A DNA stretch of 64,000 nt. It comes from Viridothelium virens (lineage: Eukaryota; Ascomycota; Dothideomycetes; Trypetheliales; Trypetheliaceae). The notes below the pieces were generated by a model. The model did not search any database. It worked only from the letters and a program-made list of their open reading frames with translations, and was not told where the DNA came from. The position numbers and the translations under genes were made by a program. The stretch spans positions 434,001 through 498,000 of the forward strand of contig ML991773.1 in the NCBI GenBank assembly GCA_010094025.1, in the 5' to 3' direction. Positions 12,567 through 22,810 of this stretch are shown here, in pieces (the stretch's first letter is position 1; each line of letters opens with the position of its first letter).

Positions 12567-13370
12567 ATGGCGACTCGCATAAAGACAGAACCAGCAACCT
12601 CCTCTCCTATACCATCCTCAGCTCCCTCAAGCCAGAACGACTTGAAGCGCAAACGCCCTGATCCACCACCCACTACATATGCCCAGACCGCAGATCCAGC
12701 CAACGGAGGCAATGTCATGGCCCTGGCTGTCTACGCTGTGAAATACTTAAAAGAGAAGGAGAAGGCCTTGACCTTCGACGACATCTACAGATTTCTTTCC
12801 GTACCACCACAGTTGAATACCGACAGTGTTCGGAGAGACCTTCGAAACCATCTAAAAACAAATCCAAGGGTAGACTACATCCCCAAAGGGTTTGACGGGA
12901 AAGGGGCATTCACCTACCGGCCACTACATCCAGTACATTCCGCCGACGAGCTTAAAGGATACCTGCAAGCACGACCAACTGCGCAAGGCATCTCAGTGAA
13001 GGAGCTCAAGGAAGGGTGGTCGGCAGTTCCTACGGCGATCGATGAGTTAGAGGCGAAGGGCGAGCTGCTTGTAACGAGGAACAAAAAAGACGGCGCACCC
13101 AAGCATGTCTGGCCGGATGACCCTTCCTTGGCTCAACATGTGGAACAGGAATTCCGTCAGCTTTGGCACAAGATGGAATTGCCCCCAAATGTGAGCGAGA
13201 TGAGGGCAGAACTGGAGAGGGCAGGCTTGACGCCAACCAGTCAGATCAAACAACCTGTGGCTCAGAAGAAGCAAAAGGAGAAGAAAAAGCGGGCGCCTCG
13301 GAGCGGAGGGCGTACTACGAACGTGCATATGACGGCGGTACTCAAGGATTACAGCAACCGGAAAAAGTGA
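12567..13370 (+). CDS. tfa2: Transcription initiation factor IIE beta subunit
   Basis: Small subunit of general factor TFIIE, which recruits and regulates TFIIH at RNA polymerase II promoters (family knowledge). The single exon encodes 267 residues. The first 45 residues are a Ser/Pro-rich leader with a KRKRPDPPP basic patch. A winged-helix core follows (VMALAVYAVKYLKEKEKALT, then the SVRRDLRNHLKTNPRVDYIP helix-turn-wing at about 90-120). A second winged-helix-like part covers about 130-200 (QGISVKELKEGW, KHVWPDDP). The C-terminus is a Lys-rich tail (QKKQKEKKKRAPRSGG) that matches the basic helix region of the family. The start at 12567 is chosen because it begins the conserved N-terminus; in-frame residues upstream look like leader. 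Confidence 0.9.
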   Translation: MATRIKTEPATSSPIPSSAPSSQNDLKRKRPDPPPTTYAQTADPANGGNVMALAVYAVKYLKEKEKALTFDDIYRFLSVPPQLNTDSVRRDLRNHLKTNPRVDYIPKGFDGKGAFTYRPLHPVHSADELKGYLQARPTAQGISVKELKEGWSAVPTAIDELEAKGELLVTRNKKDGAPKHVWPDDPSLAQHVEQEFRQLWHKMELPPNVSEMRAELERAGLTPTSQIKQPVAQKKQKEKKKRAPRSGGRTTNVHMTAVLKDYSNRKK

Positions 13371-13763
13371 GGCCTGCAGCTTTGCAATCCTCTCGCGCAT
13401 AGTACATGGATCCAGAAGAAGGGCACGTACCAGTTATGGGTATGATCAAGCCATCATATGTACATACAATCTCGATTTCCTTGCATCCACGATCACTTCA
13501 GTTAGCGAGGGCGCTAAAATTGAGGGCTAATGTTCGTGTTGGGATCGGGGGGGGCGTCAACCCACCGTAACAACGGTGGAATAGGTGGGAAGCAACTGAA
13601 GAACAGGCGGGATACTGTGACGGCATTTGGGCTTTTCAAATTGCCGTATTTCACCATGTATTTCCTCGAGGCCTTGAGGGCTCCTCAAGGCACGCATCAG
13701 TGAAGACAACAGAGGCTATATAATTTGCAATAGCCCATAATATGACAGCATAGACATGGCAAT
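13371..13763. other. Convergent 3' region, tfa2 / coq3
   Basis: A 393-bp gap between two stop codons, expected to hold both 3' UTRs. It includes a G-rich run (GGATCGGGGGGGGC, about 13543-13556) and nothing else noteworthy. Confidence 0.5.
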
Positions 13764-14609
13764 TTAGGCCTCCTTTCTCACTCCAAAGAAGTAATTGCCC
13801 CACTGTTCACTATTAGGCACCTCTTTCCACCCTAGACCTGGAATGTAAACCACGCCCATGGAGCGTATGTCGGTCCATCCATTTCTCCTCGTGAACCAGG
13901 CCCTCATCTCGGGTTCATTGATGAATTTCTCCCACTCGTGCGTCCCCTTTGGCACAAGTCGGATGACGTCCTCTGCAATGAACTTTGTTGTCAACCAGCT
14001 CGTCCACGTGCGAGCTATGGTCGACAATATCAGCCAACCTCCAGGGTGAACGTGTGGTAGTACCTGATCGAGAAATGCCGAAGGATTGGTGACATGTTCA
14101 ATGACTTCAAATAGTGTTACAACGTCGTATCTCTCTTCATCCTTGTCTGGGATCTTCAGACCTTCGATTGACACATTTTGGTAGCTCAGCCGCCCTGGCT
14201 CCATGAGGATTGGATCCCGACGTGAATGGTATTTTGCAATGTCCAAAACTTCTGATGACGGGTCGATAGCAGTAACGTGAGCCGTAGTTGCTAATCGCGC
14301 GGCGGATTCGGCGAAGATTCCGCCTCCACATCCTATATCTAGATAGCGTAATCCTCGTTCCTGGTTTCTAGAAGGCGCGGCTCTGCAAGACCCAATGAAG
14401 TCATGTCGAAGAGGGTTCATGAGATGAAGAAGTCGAGACGGACCATGGGGATCCCACCAGGTTGAGGCGAGTGCATTGAAATGAGTAACCTCCGACGGGT
14501 CGATCGATGTATGAGGATCACGGTGCGGCTTGGTTGTCTGAAAATGCCGAACGATCTTTGGAAATGTGCGACAGTCTCGTAGAAGCCATAATGATTTCGT
14601 TGACTGCAT
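13764..14609 (-). CDS. coq3: Ubiquinone biosynthesis O-methyltransferase Coq3, mitochondrial
   Basis: SAM-dependent methyltransferase that carries out both O-methylation steps of coenzyme Q synthesis at the matrix side of the inner membrane (family knowledge). A single exon of 281 residues. The first 30 or so residues are Arg/Ser/Thr-rich and nearly free of acids (LWLLRDCRTFPKIVRHFQTT), consistent with a mitochondrial presequence. The Coq3 opening FNALASTWWDPHGPSRLLHLM follows in pieces near 43-65. SAM motif I is LDIGCGGGIFAESAARL near 90-106. Motif II/III are YDVVTLFEVIEHV and LPHVHPGGWLILSTI. The C-terminal GWKEVP and YFFGVRK are typical. Length is normal and no defect is seen. Confidence 0.93.
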   Translation of the reverse strand: MQSTKSLWLLRDCRTFPKIVRHFQTTKPHRDPHTSIDPSEVTHFNALASTWWDPHGPSRLLHLMNPLRHDFIGSCRAAPSRNQERGLRYLDIGCGGGIFAESAARLATTAHVTAIDPSSEVLDIAKYHSRRDPILMEPGRLSYQNVSIEGLKIPDKDEERYDVVTLFEVIEHVTNPSAFLDQVLPHVHPGGWLILSTIARTWTSWLTTKFIAEDVIRLVPKGTHEWEKFINEPEMRAWFTRRNGWTDIRSMGVVYIPGLGWKEVPNSEQWGNYFFGVRKEA

Positions 14610-15389
14610 TACATGTGCAGGTAGGAGAGGAAGGGAAAGAGTAACAGGTACCTTTGAGACTCAGTCAAAAGTTTGAGCTTTATCACTTGATTTGTCCTAG
14701 AGACCCCAGACCCCACTCGGAGAGCCACCAGATCAATCAAGCATGTGGCTGTTCGAGCATATTACTGGTTGGCCGAAAGTGAGCATACTGGAAAATCCTT
14801 GGTGGTGGTATCAAGTTTGCAGTTTATTTACGTTGACTGGCATCTTTTCTAGAGTGAAAGGCAAGCTCTGATCAGTGACGTCATACTAAACTAGTAGGTG
14901 CCTTACCTAGTGCTCCGTACACAATGTACGAGACGGAAATATCACGCAAAGTACCAAGGCGAGATAAAGCATGTCTTTAATCGCCGCATCCTGCAATATC
15001 TACAGCAGGTCCTTCTCTTCCTAGTCCTCAGAATAGCGTAATACGAAGCGTTGCATCTGCAATGCCACACACTTAGTTCCTATGAATTTCCAAACACCCC
15101 TGAGCCGGCAGAACGATGGTTGTGAGTCTTAATCTTGAAAAGGAATGTCATTTCAACTACATATTCGCTGTCCACAACAGCTCGTTGCTACACCTACACA
15201 GAGTTCATGACCTTCTGTTTCCACTAGAAAGTATGGTCAGTCCGACGCATCCCCTATCACCGGAGGCCCAGCAAGCGCAAGTGCCATGGGCATGGCTATC
15301 CTTGAGAGAACACCGGAGTCGAACTTCGATTTGTGGCACATCTAGCGATCGTCTCAGCGAATGGGTCGTCGCGCGCCTTGATTCCTAGT
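14610..15389. promoter_or_regulatory. Intergenic: coq3 promoter side
   Basis: A 780-bp gap between coq3 (5' side) and the aminotransferase stop. It contains a perfect CRE-type octamer TGACGTCA at 14876-14883, 267 bp upstream of the coq3 start; whether it is functional is unknown. A 90-codon plus-strand frame at 15116-15388 has no family signal and is not called. Confidence 0.45.
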
Positions 15390-17872
15390 TCATATCGTCA
15401 GTAGAATGCATTGTCGCGAGGCATGGAAAGCGTACTTCTTCACAATTCTCTCAATGGCATCTAGACCTTTCTTCAGCGTTTCCATACGCGGTCCGTAACT
15501 CAGCCGGACGAAATGATGACATGGGCTGTCGAATAAGTCTCTCCGCTTGCTTGGGTTGAGGTCGAAAAAGACGCCTGTGAAGCACATGTTAAAGGGATGT
15601 CGACGAGAGCACTTCAATCTGCTAGAGTATGCTGTACCTGGAATAACCGTAACCTAGATAAGGAGCTTAGAGTCGGCCACTGAGCTTATTTAGGCAGTTT
15701 CAGACGTACCTTTTCCTCTAGACAAGCTTGGAAGAAATTTAGACCATCTCTAATACTCTCCGGGAGCTGTGACAGATCAAGCCACAGATAGAACGTGCTG
15801 TTTGGCTCGTATGGGATCTCGAAGCCCATCTTTGTCAAACGCCCAATAACGTAGTCCCTCTTCTCCATGAAGTGAGACTGAAGCGCTTTCATCTCATGAC
15901 GAACCTTATTTGGCTCTAGCATTGGGATCGCCGCCTCTTGGAAAGGCACGTTTGTCCCGCCATCGAGGTAGGACCCACATGATCCAATCGCTTTGATGAA
16001 TTCTTTGGGACCGACGATCCAGGCCACACGCCAACCCTGAAAGACGTCAGTCCCTAAGACGGATAAAATGAGATTCGGATTACTGTACAGGAAGCCGGAA
16101 CCGCTTGGTCATGCCGTCAATTATAAGAACATCTGCCTTCGGTCAGTATGAAAAGGAGGTCAACCGTTAGAAGCATCCGAACCATCGTCGTCGACATCAA
16201 TGACATTTTCCGCCGATGAAATGACAGTACCTAAAACACATTAGAAGCCATTTTCCTTCACCTTCAAAGATCAGCAGTTCAAATAAATACCATCGCAGCC
16301 ACTAGTATAATTATATCCACAGTAGAACTCGTCCACTAAAACGAAGGTGTCAGTATCTCTCTAACCTGTCCGAGAAGATGTCATACTGATCAACGTTGCC
16401 CGGTCCCGACAAAGGTCCTGGAGGAATATTAGCAGATGGTTGAACTGCGACTCATTATTTGGCCTACCTGTATCTCCTGTGAAATAGGTGAGTGTAAGTC
16501 GAAATAGCACATGTCAGTGGCAGACTTACAGCAAGCTCCGGGTTCTGGACGACCTTTAGATATGTTAGTGAGCTCCTCCCAAAACAGGGCGTTTCCAACA
16601 CCTACTTGTCCCGTCGGGTTCCTTGGGTTGGAAGTCAGAATGACGGATGTCCCTCGAGCTATTTCCTCGGCCACCTTTTGCGGGTGAATGTGGTACTTAT
16701 CTTCTCGGGAGAGTGGTATTGGAATTGCAGCAAACTGCAGTTCAAGCACATGTGTCAGATTGTTAAGTGAAAGTAAGACTGGACTTGACCCACGTTTCGG
16801 AACAACGACAACATTTCGTTGTACGCCGTATAGTCCGGAATGAAGAAGCCTTGTTAAATCAGCTGGCAACGTCCGTTCGTGACTCAACTTGATAGTCTTC
16901 CTGAGTTCGAACGTACCTAGATAGGCATTACCCAGGACGGCGGCTATCCGAATGAGCCCAGCCCGACCCCCGGGTACGATGCAGACATTTTCTGGAAGAC
17001 TTATTCTCAGCGGACTGTGGAGTCTTTCCGAGAACGTGACTGACCCCAAGTATACTACAGTATGCATCTTTAGCTGCCATTTAACTCCGAGGAAGTTCTG
17101 TGGAATGCGTTACCTTGCTAGATTTGCCCTGGCGATGATGCTCGTTGTAGAGGTTCGCAACTGCCTCTCGCAGAGGTTTGATGCCTGCCGTAGGACCATA
17201 CTCTCTTCCACCATTGGTGATTTGGACAGTCTCTGGACGTTTGAAACTGCCGACAATGTCATCTTCGACCTATCCTCTCACATTAGCTAGGTCCCAAAAA
17301 TAACAGAACTGCGCAGTCTTACTTCTGGGGCTCCCTGTCCTATCTGGAGGTCAGCTTTTCCCACGTTGAACATGTGCACGCGATGTGGAACAAACCAAGA
17401 TTTGCCCATTCTTCGGGATGATCAAGATACTATACAAAATCAGCATTCCCGAAAGCAACTCTCGGTAAGCGTGAGTACGGGATTACGCCAATCAATCGAA
17501 GGGAAGAATAGAAGTCCTTACACCATGCTCATAGGCTCGCTCAGAGACCCAAACTACACCTGTTGATGCTCTTGTCGGATCCAAGCCAGCATGAGGTTTG
17601 TGGCCCTCATGGCTATCACGGAACTGGCGATGAATTTTAGAATTCAACTCTGTAGAGTGTCAGAATGTATACCAATCGGATTGTACCACTGTGCCGGCAG
17701 GGGAGCTTATCCACGGCTGACGAGAGCTGTGAGCCTTGTCTGACGTACCATTCTCCGTTGGCGGCTTGGCAGTGCTGAACCGCCGGTCTCTTGTTGGTAT
17801 TGCACCAAAGGAAGCTCGAGTACTGCTCATATTGGGTCTAGAGGTTGCTATATGCGTTGCTTCGAATACCAC
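15390..17872 (-). CDS. Class I/II PLP-dependent aminotransferase (ACC-synthase/Aro8-like fold), multi-exon
   Basis: Fold-type I aminotransferase; the substrate is unknown. At least seven introns split it. Readable blocks in order: N-terminal MSSTRASFGAIPTRDRRFS (start 17830, or the in-frame Met at 17872), an exon reading NSKIHRQFRDSHEGHKPHAG near 17585-17650, the small-domain and substrate block VCIVPGGRAGLIRIA near 16950, the TSNPRNPTGQ signature near 16600-16640, the PLP-ring Asp/Tyr block DEFYCGYNYTSGCDG near 16297-16341, the Schiff-base lysine in DGMTKRFRLP (Lys codon 16104-16106), GWRVAWIVGPKEFIKA from 16036, and the carboxylate-binding arginine region FVRLSYGP near 15490-15510. All key residues are present, so it looks active. 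Exon borders are approximate. The divergent partner is a short-chain dehydrogenase, which could hint at a shared pathway but proves nothing. Confidence 0.8.
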
Positions 17873-18392
17873 TTCAGTAGAAAAATGGAAGTGAAGGTCC
17901 AGCTTAAATGGCGGTCACCGCATTGTCAAAGAAGCAAATCGTGGAATATGATTGGACAATGAGTAGCTCCCCCACAAGCGTTGGCGTATTTACCAATATC
18001 ACTAATACTTGTGCATTGATCAATTAATGCATTAACGAAGTCCATCACATTTTTGTTTGGCTTTGTTTCGAAAGAGATCCACGTGCTACTTAAGTTGTGG
18101 CTTGCATCGACGCTATCTCCAATGCATGTGTATCATACATCTTGGATACGAACTCGCAGACATTTAGTTGTTATAATATTTCACACCCAGCATGTAAGTT
18201 GACGCGCGTGATTGAAGCTTAAGAGATATTCTCAGATTAAGCTGTGGTTGACGACCTGAAAAAGTCGACGTCATTGCTCTCCTTAACTCCGGTCCAGATT
18301 TGTGCAAACCCCACAGTTTCGAGCTATTTAATGCAAGCCCGCCCCTGGTTACATGTACGTAAATCGAGACAGCCAGAGCTTGAACATAGAAA
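17873..18392. promoter_or_regulatory. Bidirectional promoter, aminotransferase / SDR
   Basis: A 520-bp AT-leaning gap between divergent genes. No clear operator or repeat was seen. Confidence 0.5.
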
Positions 18393-19338
18393 ATGTCTGT
18401 ATTCAGAAGTGGAGCTAGAGCACTAATCACTGGAGCCGGGTCAGGCGTGGGCCTAGCGGTCACCAAATTATGCGTTAAACATGGCATGTCCGTTGTAATG
18501 GTGGTTGGTCAAGCCCTCGGATCTTCTGGGTAACATCGAGGAATAACCTTATAGACAGGATATTGATCGACAGCGCCTTGAATCAGTCAGCTCCGCGATA
18601 AAGCAGTCTACAACTGAGGCATCGCTTGAAATCCATGATATGGACGTGTCGTCATTGCCAGCATGGACGAATCTCTCCAATAAGCTTTCCAAGACACCTC
18701 TTGATCTGCTCATGCTGAACGCTGGCATTGGGTTGAAAGGACCATGGACCGATAATGAATATTTTCACAAAATTTTTGATACCAACTTCTTCGGAGTGGT
18801 CAATGGAGTGAACACTTTTTATCCTCACTTCGCCAATCCAAGCCAAGACCGCAAGGCAATCATTATTACTGGTTCAAAGCAAGGCATCACTAACCCACCG
18901 GGAAATGTCGCCTATAATGCTTCAAAATCTGCCATCAAGACGCTAGCCGAGCATCTTTCATACGATCTGAAAGAAAACCCGAGTGTTTCTGTGCATCTTT
19001 TGGTACCGGGTTGGACCTTCACTGGTTTGACTGGTGGCGGCGCAACGAAGACGAAACCAGATGGTGCATGGGAGCCATCGCAAGTCGCTGACTATCTGTA
19101 TCAAAAAATGGAACAGGGAAAGTTCTATGTCATTTGCCCAGGTAAGTTCCGAAGTAGAGACAATCCAGTGAAGAACTCATTGCTAATATTCATAGATAAT
19201 GATGTTTCCACCGAAACGGATCGCAAGCGAATGCTGTGGTCAGTGGGAGATATTGTTTACGAGCGTCAGCCTCTGAGCAGGTGGAGGAATGAGTACAAGG
19301 ATGAAGCGGCGAAGACGATGGAGAATATGAAGCTTTAG
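18393..19338 (+). CDS. Short-chain dehydrogenase/reductase (classical SDR)
   Basis: NAD(P)-dependent oxidoreductase of unknown substrate. Three exons, 18393-18503, 18559-19141 and 19196-19338, give 278 residues. The Rossmann cofactor motif TGAGSGVG lies near residues 13-20, the NAG motif in LLMLNAGIGLKG, a catalytic Ser candidate in IIITGSKQG, and the catalytic YNASK near residue 160. An acidic residue follows the second strand (VVMV then DIDRQ), which would favour NAD over NADP, an inference that depends on the first splice junction. That donor is weak (GTTGGT), but it is the only one that joins the frames. The second intron has a strong donor (GTAAGT) and a CTAAT branch site. The protein has no signal peptide or membrane helix. 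Confidence 0.82.
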
Positions 19339-19790
19339 ATAGTACTTATAGTCTCTTGAAGATTATCTCGTAATATTGTTTCAAGATCCAGACTGAGCAT
19401 GTTGCAACGATCGCGACGTCGGAGCCTCCAAGATCAGACGAATATCCCGTGAGGGTCGATAATTGTCGTGCGGTTGAAGTTTGGGTTGTCTTATTGGTTT
19501 AGTAAAGTGATGATTGCAGATTGCATCGATCCTTGTCAAAGAGAGTATTCTGAGGCCCTTCGGAAAAATCGCAGAGGAATGCGTTAATATATTATTGGTC
19601 TGGCCTATGGCCGAAGGAGTCGTAAAGTGGCTGTCTGACTTTTGGGGGACCGGAGCGGAGGAGGAGGAACCGGGCTGAGCCCTGCAACGTCTCCCACGTG
19701 ATCTTGATACCAACAGCCCTGGTACGGAGACGTCGTGGACTTGCTGTCCATCTCAATCATCATTTACCAAAGAACCAAATTATTGCCACC
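19339..19790. promoter_or_regulatory. Intergenic: SDR 3' region and vph1 promoter
   Basis: A 452-bp gap. An E-box palindrome CACGTG lies at 19695-19700, about 90 bp upstream of the V-ATPase start. The rest is unremarkable. Confidence 0.45.
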
Positions 19791-22719
19791 ATGGCAGCCC
19801 ACAGGGACACGGGCATCCGCTCTGCGGATATGAGCTTGACACAGCTCTATCTAGCGAACGAGGTGCGCAAACTCAAAAAAGCAGCACTATCTCGACTGAC
19901 AAGACTATCAGATTGGCCGTGAAGTTGTTAGCGCTTTAGGAGAGCTCGGAGTCATGGCTTTTCGAGATGTGAGCTTTCCTTGTCTTGAGCCTCCCTTTTG
20001 ACTCCAGCCGTGATGAGCTGTCGAAGAAAAGCTTTTGCTGATTCTCATGACTGCATCAGTTGAACTCCGATGTCTCTGCTTTCCAACGAACCTTCACCCA
20101 AGAGATCAGACGACTGGACAACGTTGAGCGGCAACTTCGTAGGTTCCTTGCTCCATATGTCTCATGCAAATGTAGCTGACGTTGGAAAAGGATATTTCCA
20201 GTCACAAATGGAAAAGGCATCTATACCGATGAGACCGCTCTACGAATTCTCGAATACTCTTGCGGCTCCTTCTGCATCTGAGATTGATGAGCTGGCCGAT
20301 AGAAGCCAAAGCCTTGAGCAACGCATAGCTTCCCTGAACGACAGCTATGAGACTCTGAAGAAGCGTGAGATTGAACTCACTGAATGGAGACACGTGCTTG
20401 CCAAATGCGGCAGCTTTTTCGACCGGGTACGCGGATGATACTGTCTCATTTCTGCAGCTTGCTGCTATAGATCTAATTCATCTCCAGGCTCGGGGTCACA
20501 CGGAAGATATCAGACACTCGACGGATGACGACGATGCGCCACTATTACGAGACGTTGAACAGCATGGACAAAATGGTGATGCTAGTGGAGACCGAGCCTT
20601 CTCTGTCATGAATATCGGTTTTGTCGCCGGTGTGATACCACGAGAGAGGATCGCAGCATTTGAAAGAATATTGTGGCGGACACTTCGAGGCAATCTCTAT
20701 ATGAACCAAGCGGAAATAGAAGAGACAATCGTGAACCCAGAGACCAATGAAGAAGTGTCAAAGAATGTATTCGTTATCTTTGCGCATGGAAAGGAGATTA
20801 TTGCAAAGATACGCAAAATATCAGAGTCTCTGGGAGCCGATCTGTATAGCGTGGATGAAAACAGTGAGCTCCGGAGAGACCAAATTCACGAGGTCAATTC
20901 CCGACTTGGTGACCTTGGAAACGTCTTGCGCAACACGAAGCAGACTCTTGATGCAGAGCTCACCCAAATCGGCCGCAGCCTCGCAGCTTGGATGATCATC
21001 GTCAAGAAAGAAAAGGCAGTTTACCAGACCCTCAACCGCTTCTCATACGACCAGGCACGAAAGACCCTCATCGCCGAGGCTTGGTGTCCGACAGAATCGC
21101 TACCATTGATCAAGTCAACTCTGCAGGATGTCAATGATCGAGCAGGACTCTCGGTCCCTACGATTGTGAACCAGATCAAAACAACTAAGACACCGCCAAC
21201 CTATAACAAAACCAACAAGTTCACCCTTGGCTTCCAAACCATCATCGACGCCTACGGGACAGCGAAATACCAAGAGGTCAATCCTGGACTTCCAACCATT
21301 GTTACCTTTCCCTTCCTGTTCGCTGTCATGTTTGGAGATTTTGGACATGGTTCTATCATGACCTTGGCTGCTCTCGCCATGATCATCTTTGAAAAACGGC
21401 TTTCGAGAGGGAAGCTCGACGAGTTGTTCTCCATGGCTTTCTATGGCCGATACATCATGCTCATGATGGGCATCTTCTCCATCTACACGGGACTGATTTA
21501 CTGTGACGCTTTCTCTAAGGAACTTACTATTTTCCCGTCCATGTGGGAATGGCCAGCAGACTTGCAAACGGGGAAATCAGCAACAGCTGAAAGAGTGTCG
21601 GGCTATACGTATCCATTCGGCATGGACTGGCGCTGGCATGACACCGATAACGATCTTCTTTTCTCCAACAGCTACAAGATGAAGCTCAGTATCCTTCTAG
21701 GTTGGGCTCACGTATGTACACCCCCATCCTTCTCCAAAGATACCACCCACTGATCCAATCAGATGACCTACTCACTCTGCCTCTCCTTCATTAACGCCCG
21801 CCACTTCAAAACCCCGATCGACATCTGGGGTAACTTCGTCCCAGGCATGCTCTTCTTCCAATCCATCTTCGGCTACCTCGTCTTCGCCATCGTCTACAAA
21901 TGGTCCGTCGACTGGCTCGGGCAGGGAACGAACCCGCCGGGCCTCCTCAACATGCTCATCTACATGTTCCTCTCCCCTGGCACGATCGAAGAGCAGCTCT
22001 ATCCGGGCCAGGGTGTCGTCCAGGTCCTACTGCTCCTCATCGCCGTTGTCTGCGTACCCATCCTGCTCTTCCTGAAGCCCTTCTATCTGCGTTGGGAGCA
22101 TAATCGTGCGAGGGCCTTGGGTTATCGCGGCATCGGCGAGAACCATCGCGTCAGTGCGCTCGATGATGATGACGAGGAGGGCCAGACGCTAAATGGGAAT
22201 CGGGAGAGTTTCGCGGATGATGATGAAGGGGTGGCTATGATCACCCAGGACATTAATGAGGGTGGAGAGCATGAGGAGTTTGAATTTTCGGAAATTATGA
22301 TTCATCAGGTCATCCACACCATCGGTAAGACTTTTCTTCTATTTGACGGCGTCGCTTGCAGAAGCTAATAGTGGACAGAATTCTGCTTGAACTGTGTCTC
22401 TCACACTGCATCGTACCTGCGTCTCTGGGCGTTGTCACTCGCGCATCAACAGCTGTCGATCGTCTTGTGGAATATGACTCTTGCTATCGCGTTAAAGCAG
22501 ACTGGTGCTATCGGTATTGTGGCGACGGTAGTCCTATTTTACCTGTGGTTTGCCCTGACGGTGGCAGTCCTGTGTGTCATGGAAGGAACGAGTGCCATGC
22601 TGCACAGTTTGCGGTTGCACTGGGTGGAGGCCATGAGTAAACACTTCATAGGCGATGGAGTTCCTTTCGAACCGTTCAGCTTCAAGCTTATCTTGGAAGA
22701 AGAAGCGTCGGATCTGTAA
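19791..22719 (+). CDS. vph1: V-type proton ATPase subunit a (Vph1/Stv1)
   Basis: Largest Vo subunit of the vacuolar H+-ATPase, which forms the proton half-channels (family knowledge). Seven exons (19791-19862, 19912-19968, 20060-20138, 20191-20426, 20488-21711, 21763-22324, 22379-22719) sum to 856 residues in frame, normal for the family. The N-terminal cytosolic half starts MSLTQLYL, then [13 protein letters not shown] and [20 protein letters not shown]. The membrane half has [15 protein letters not shown], the FGM-type lumenal loop ([10 protein letters not shown]), and the C-terminal helix with the essential arginine in [16 protein letters not shown]. It ends in [14 protein letters not shown]. 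An acidic loop ([12 protein letters not shown] and DDDEGVAM) lies before the last helices. Exons 1-3 are very short (72, 57 and 79 nt). It is one gene of the single fungal a-subunit type; Golgi versus vacuole location cannot be told. Confidence 0.95.
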
Positions 22720-22810
22720 ATGTTCAATTGTAGTTCTAGCTTTTAGAATGTATGCTACCTATCTACCGTGATCAAGATATTCGTTTCATCTGACAATAGA
22801 CATCTTCACG

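Noticed and set aside
15116-15388. 90-codon plus-strand frame
   Set aside because: No domain, no splice partner, composition of random intergenic DNA.
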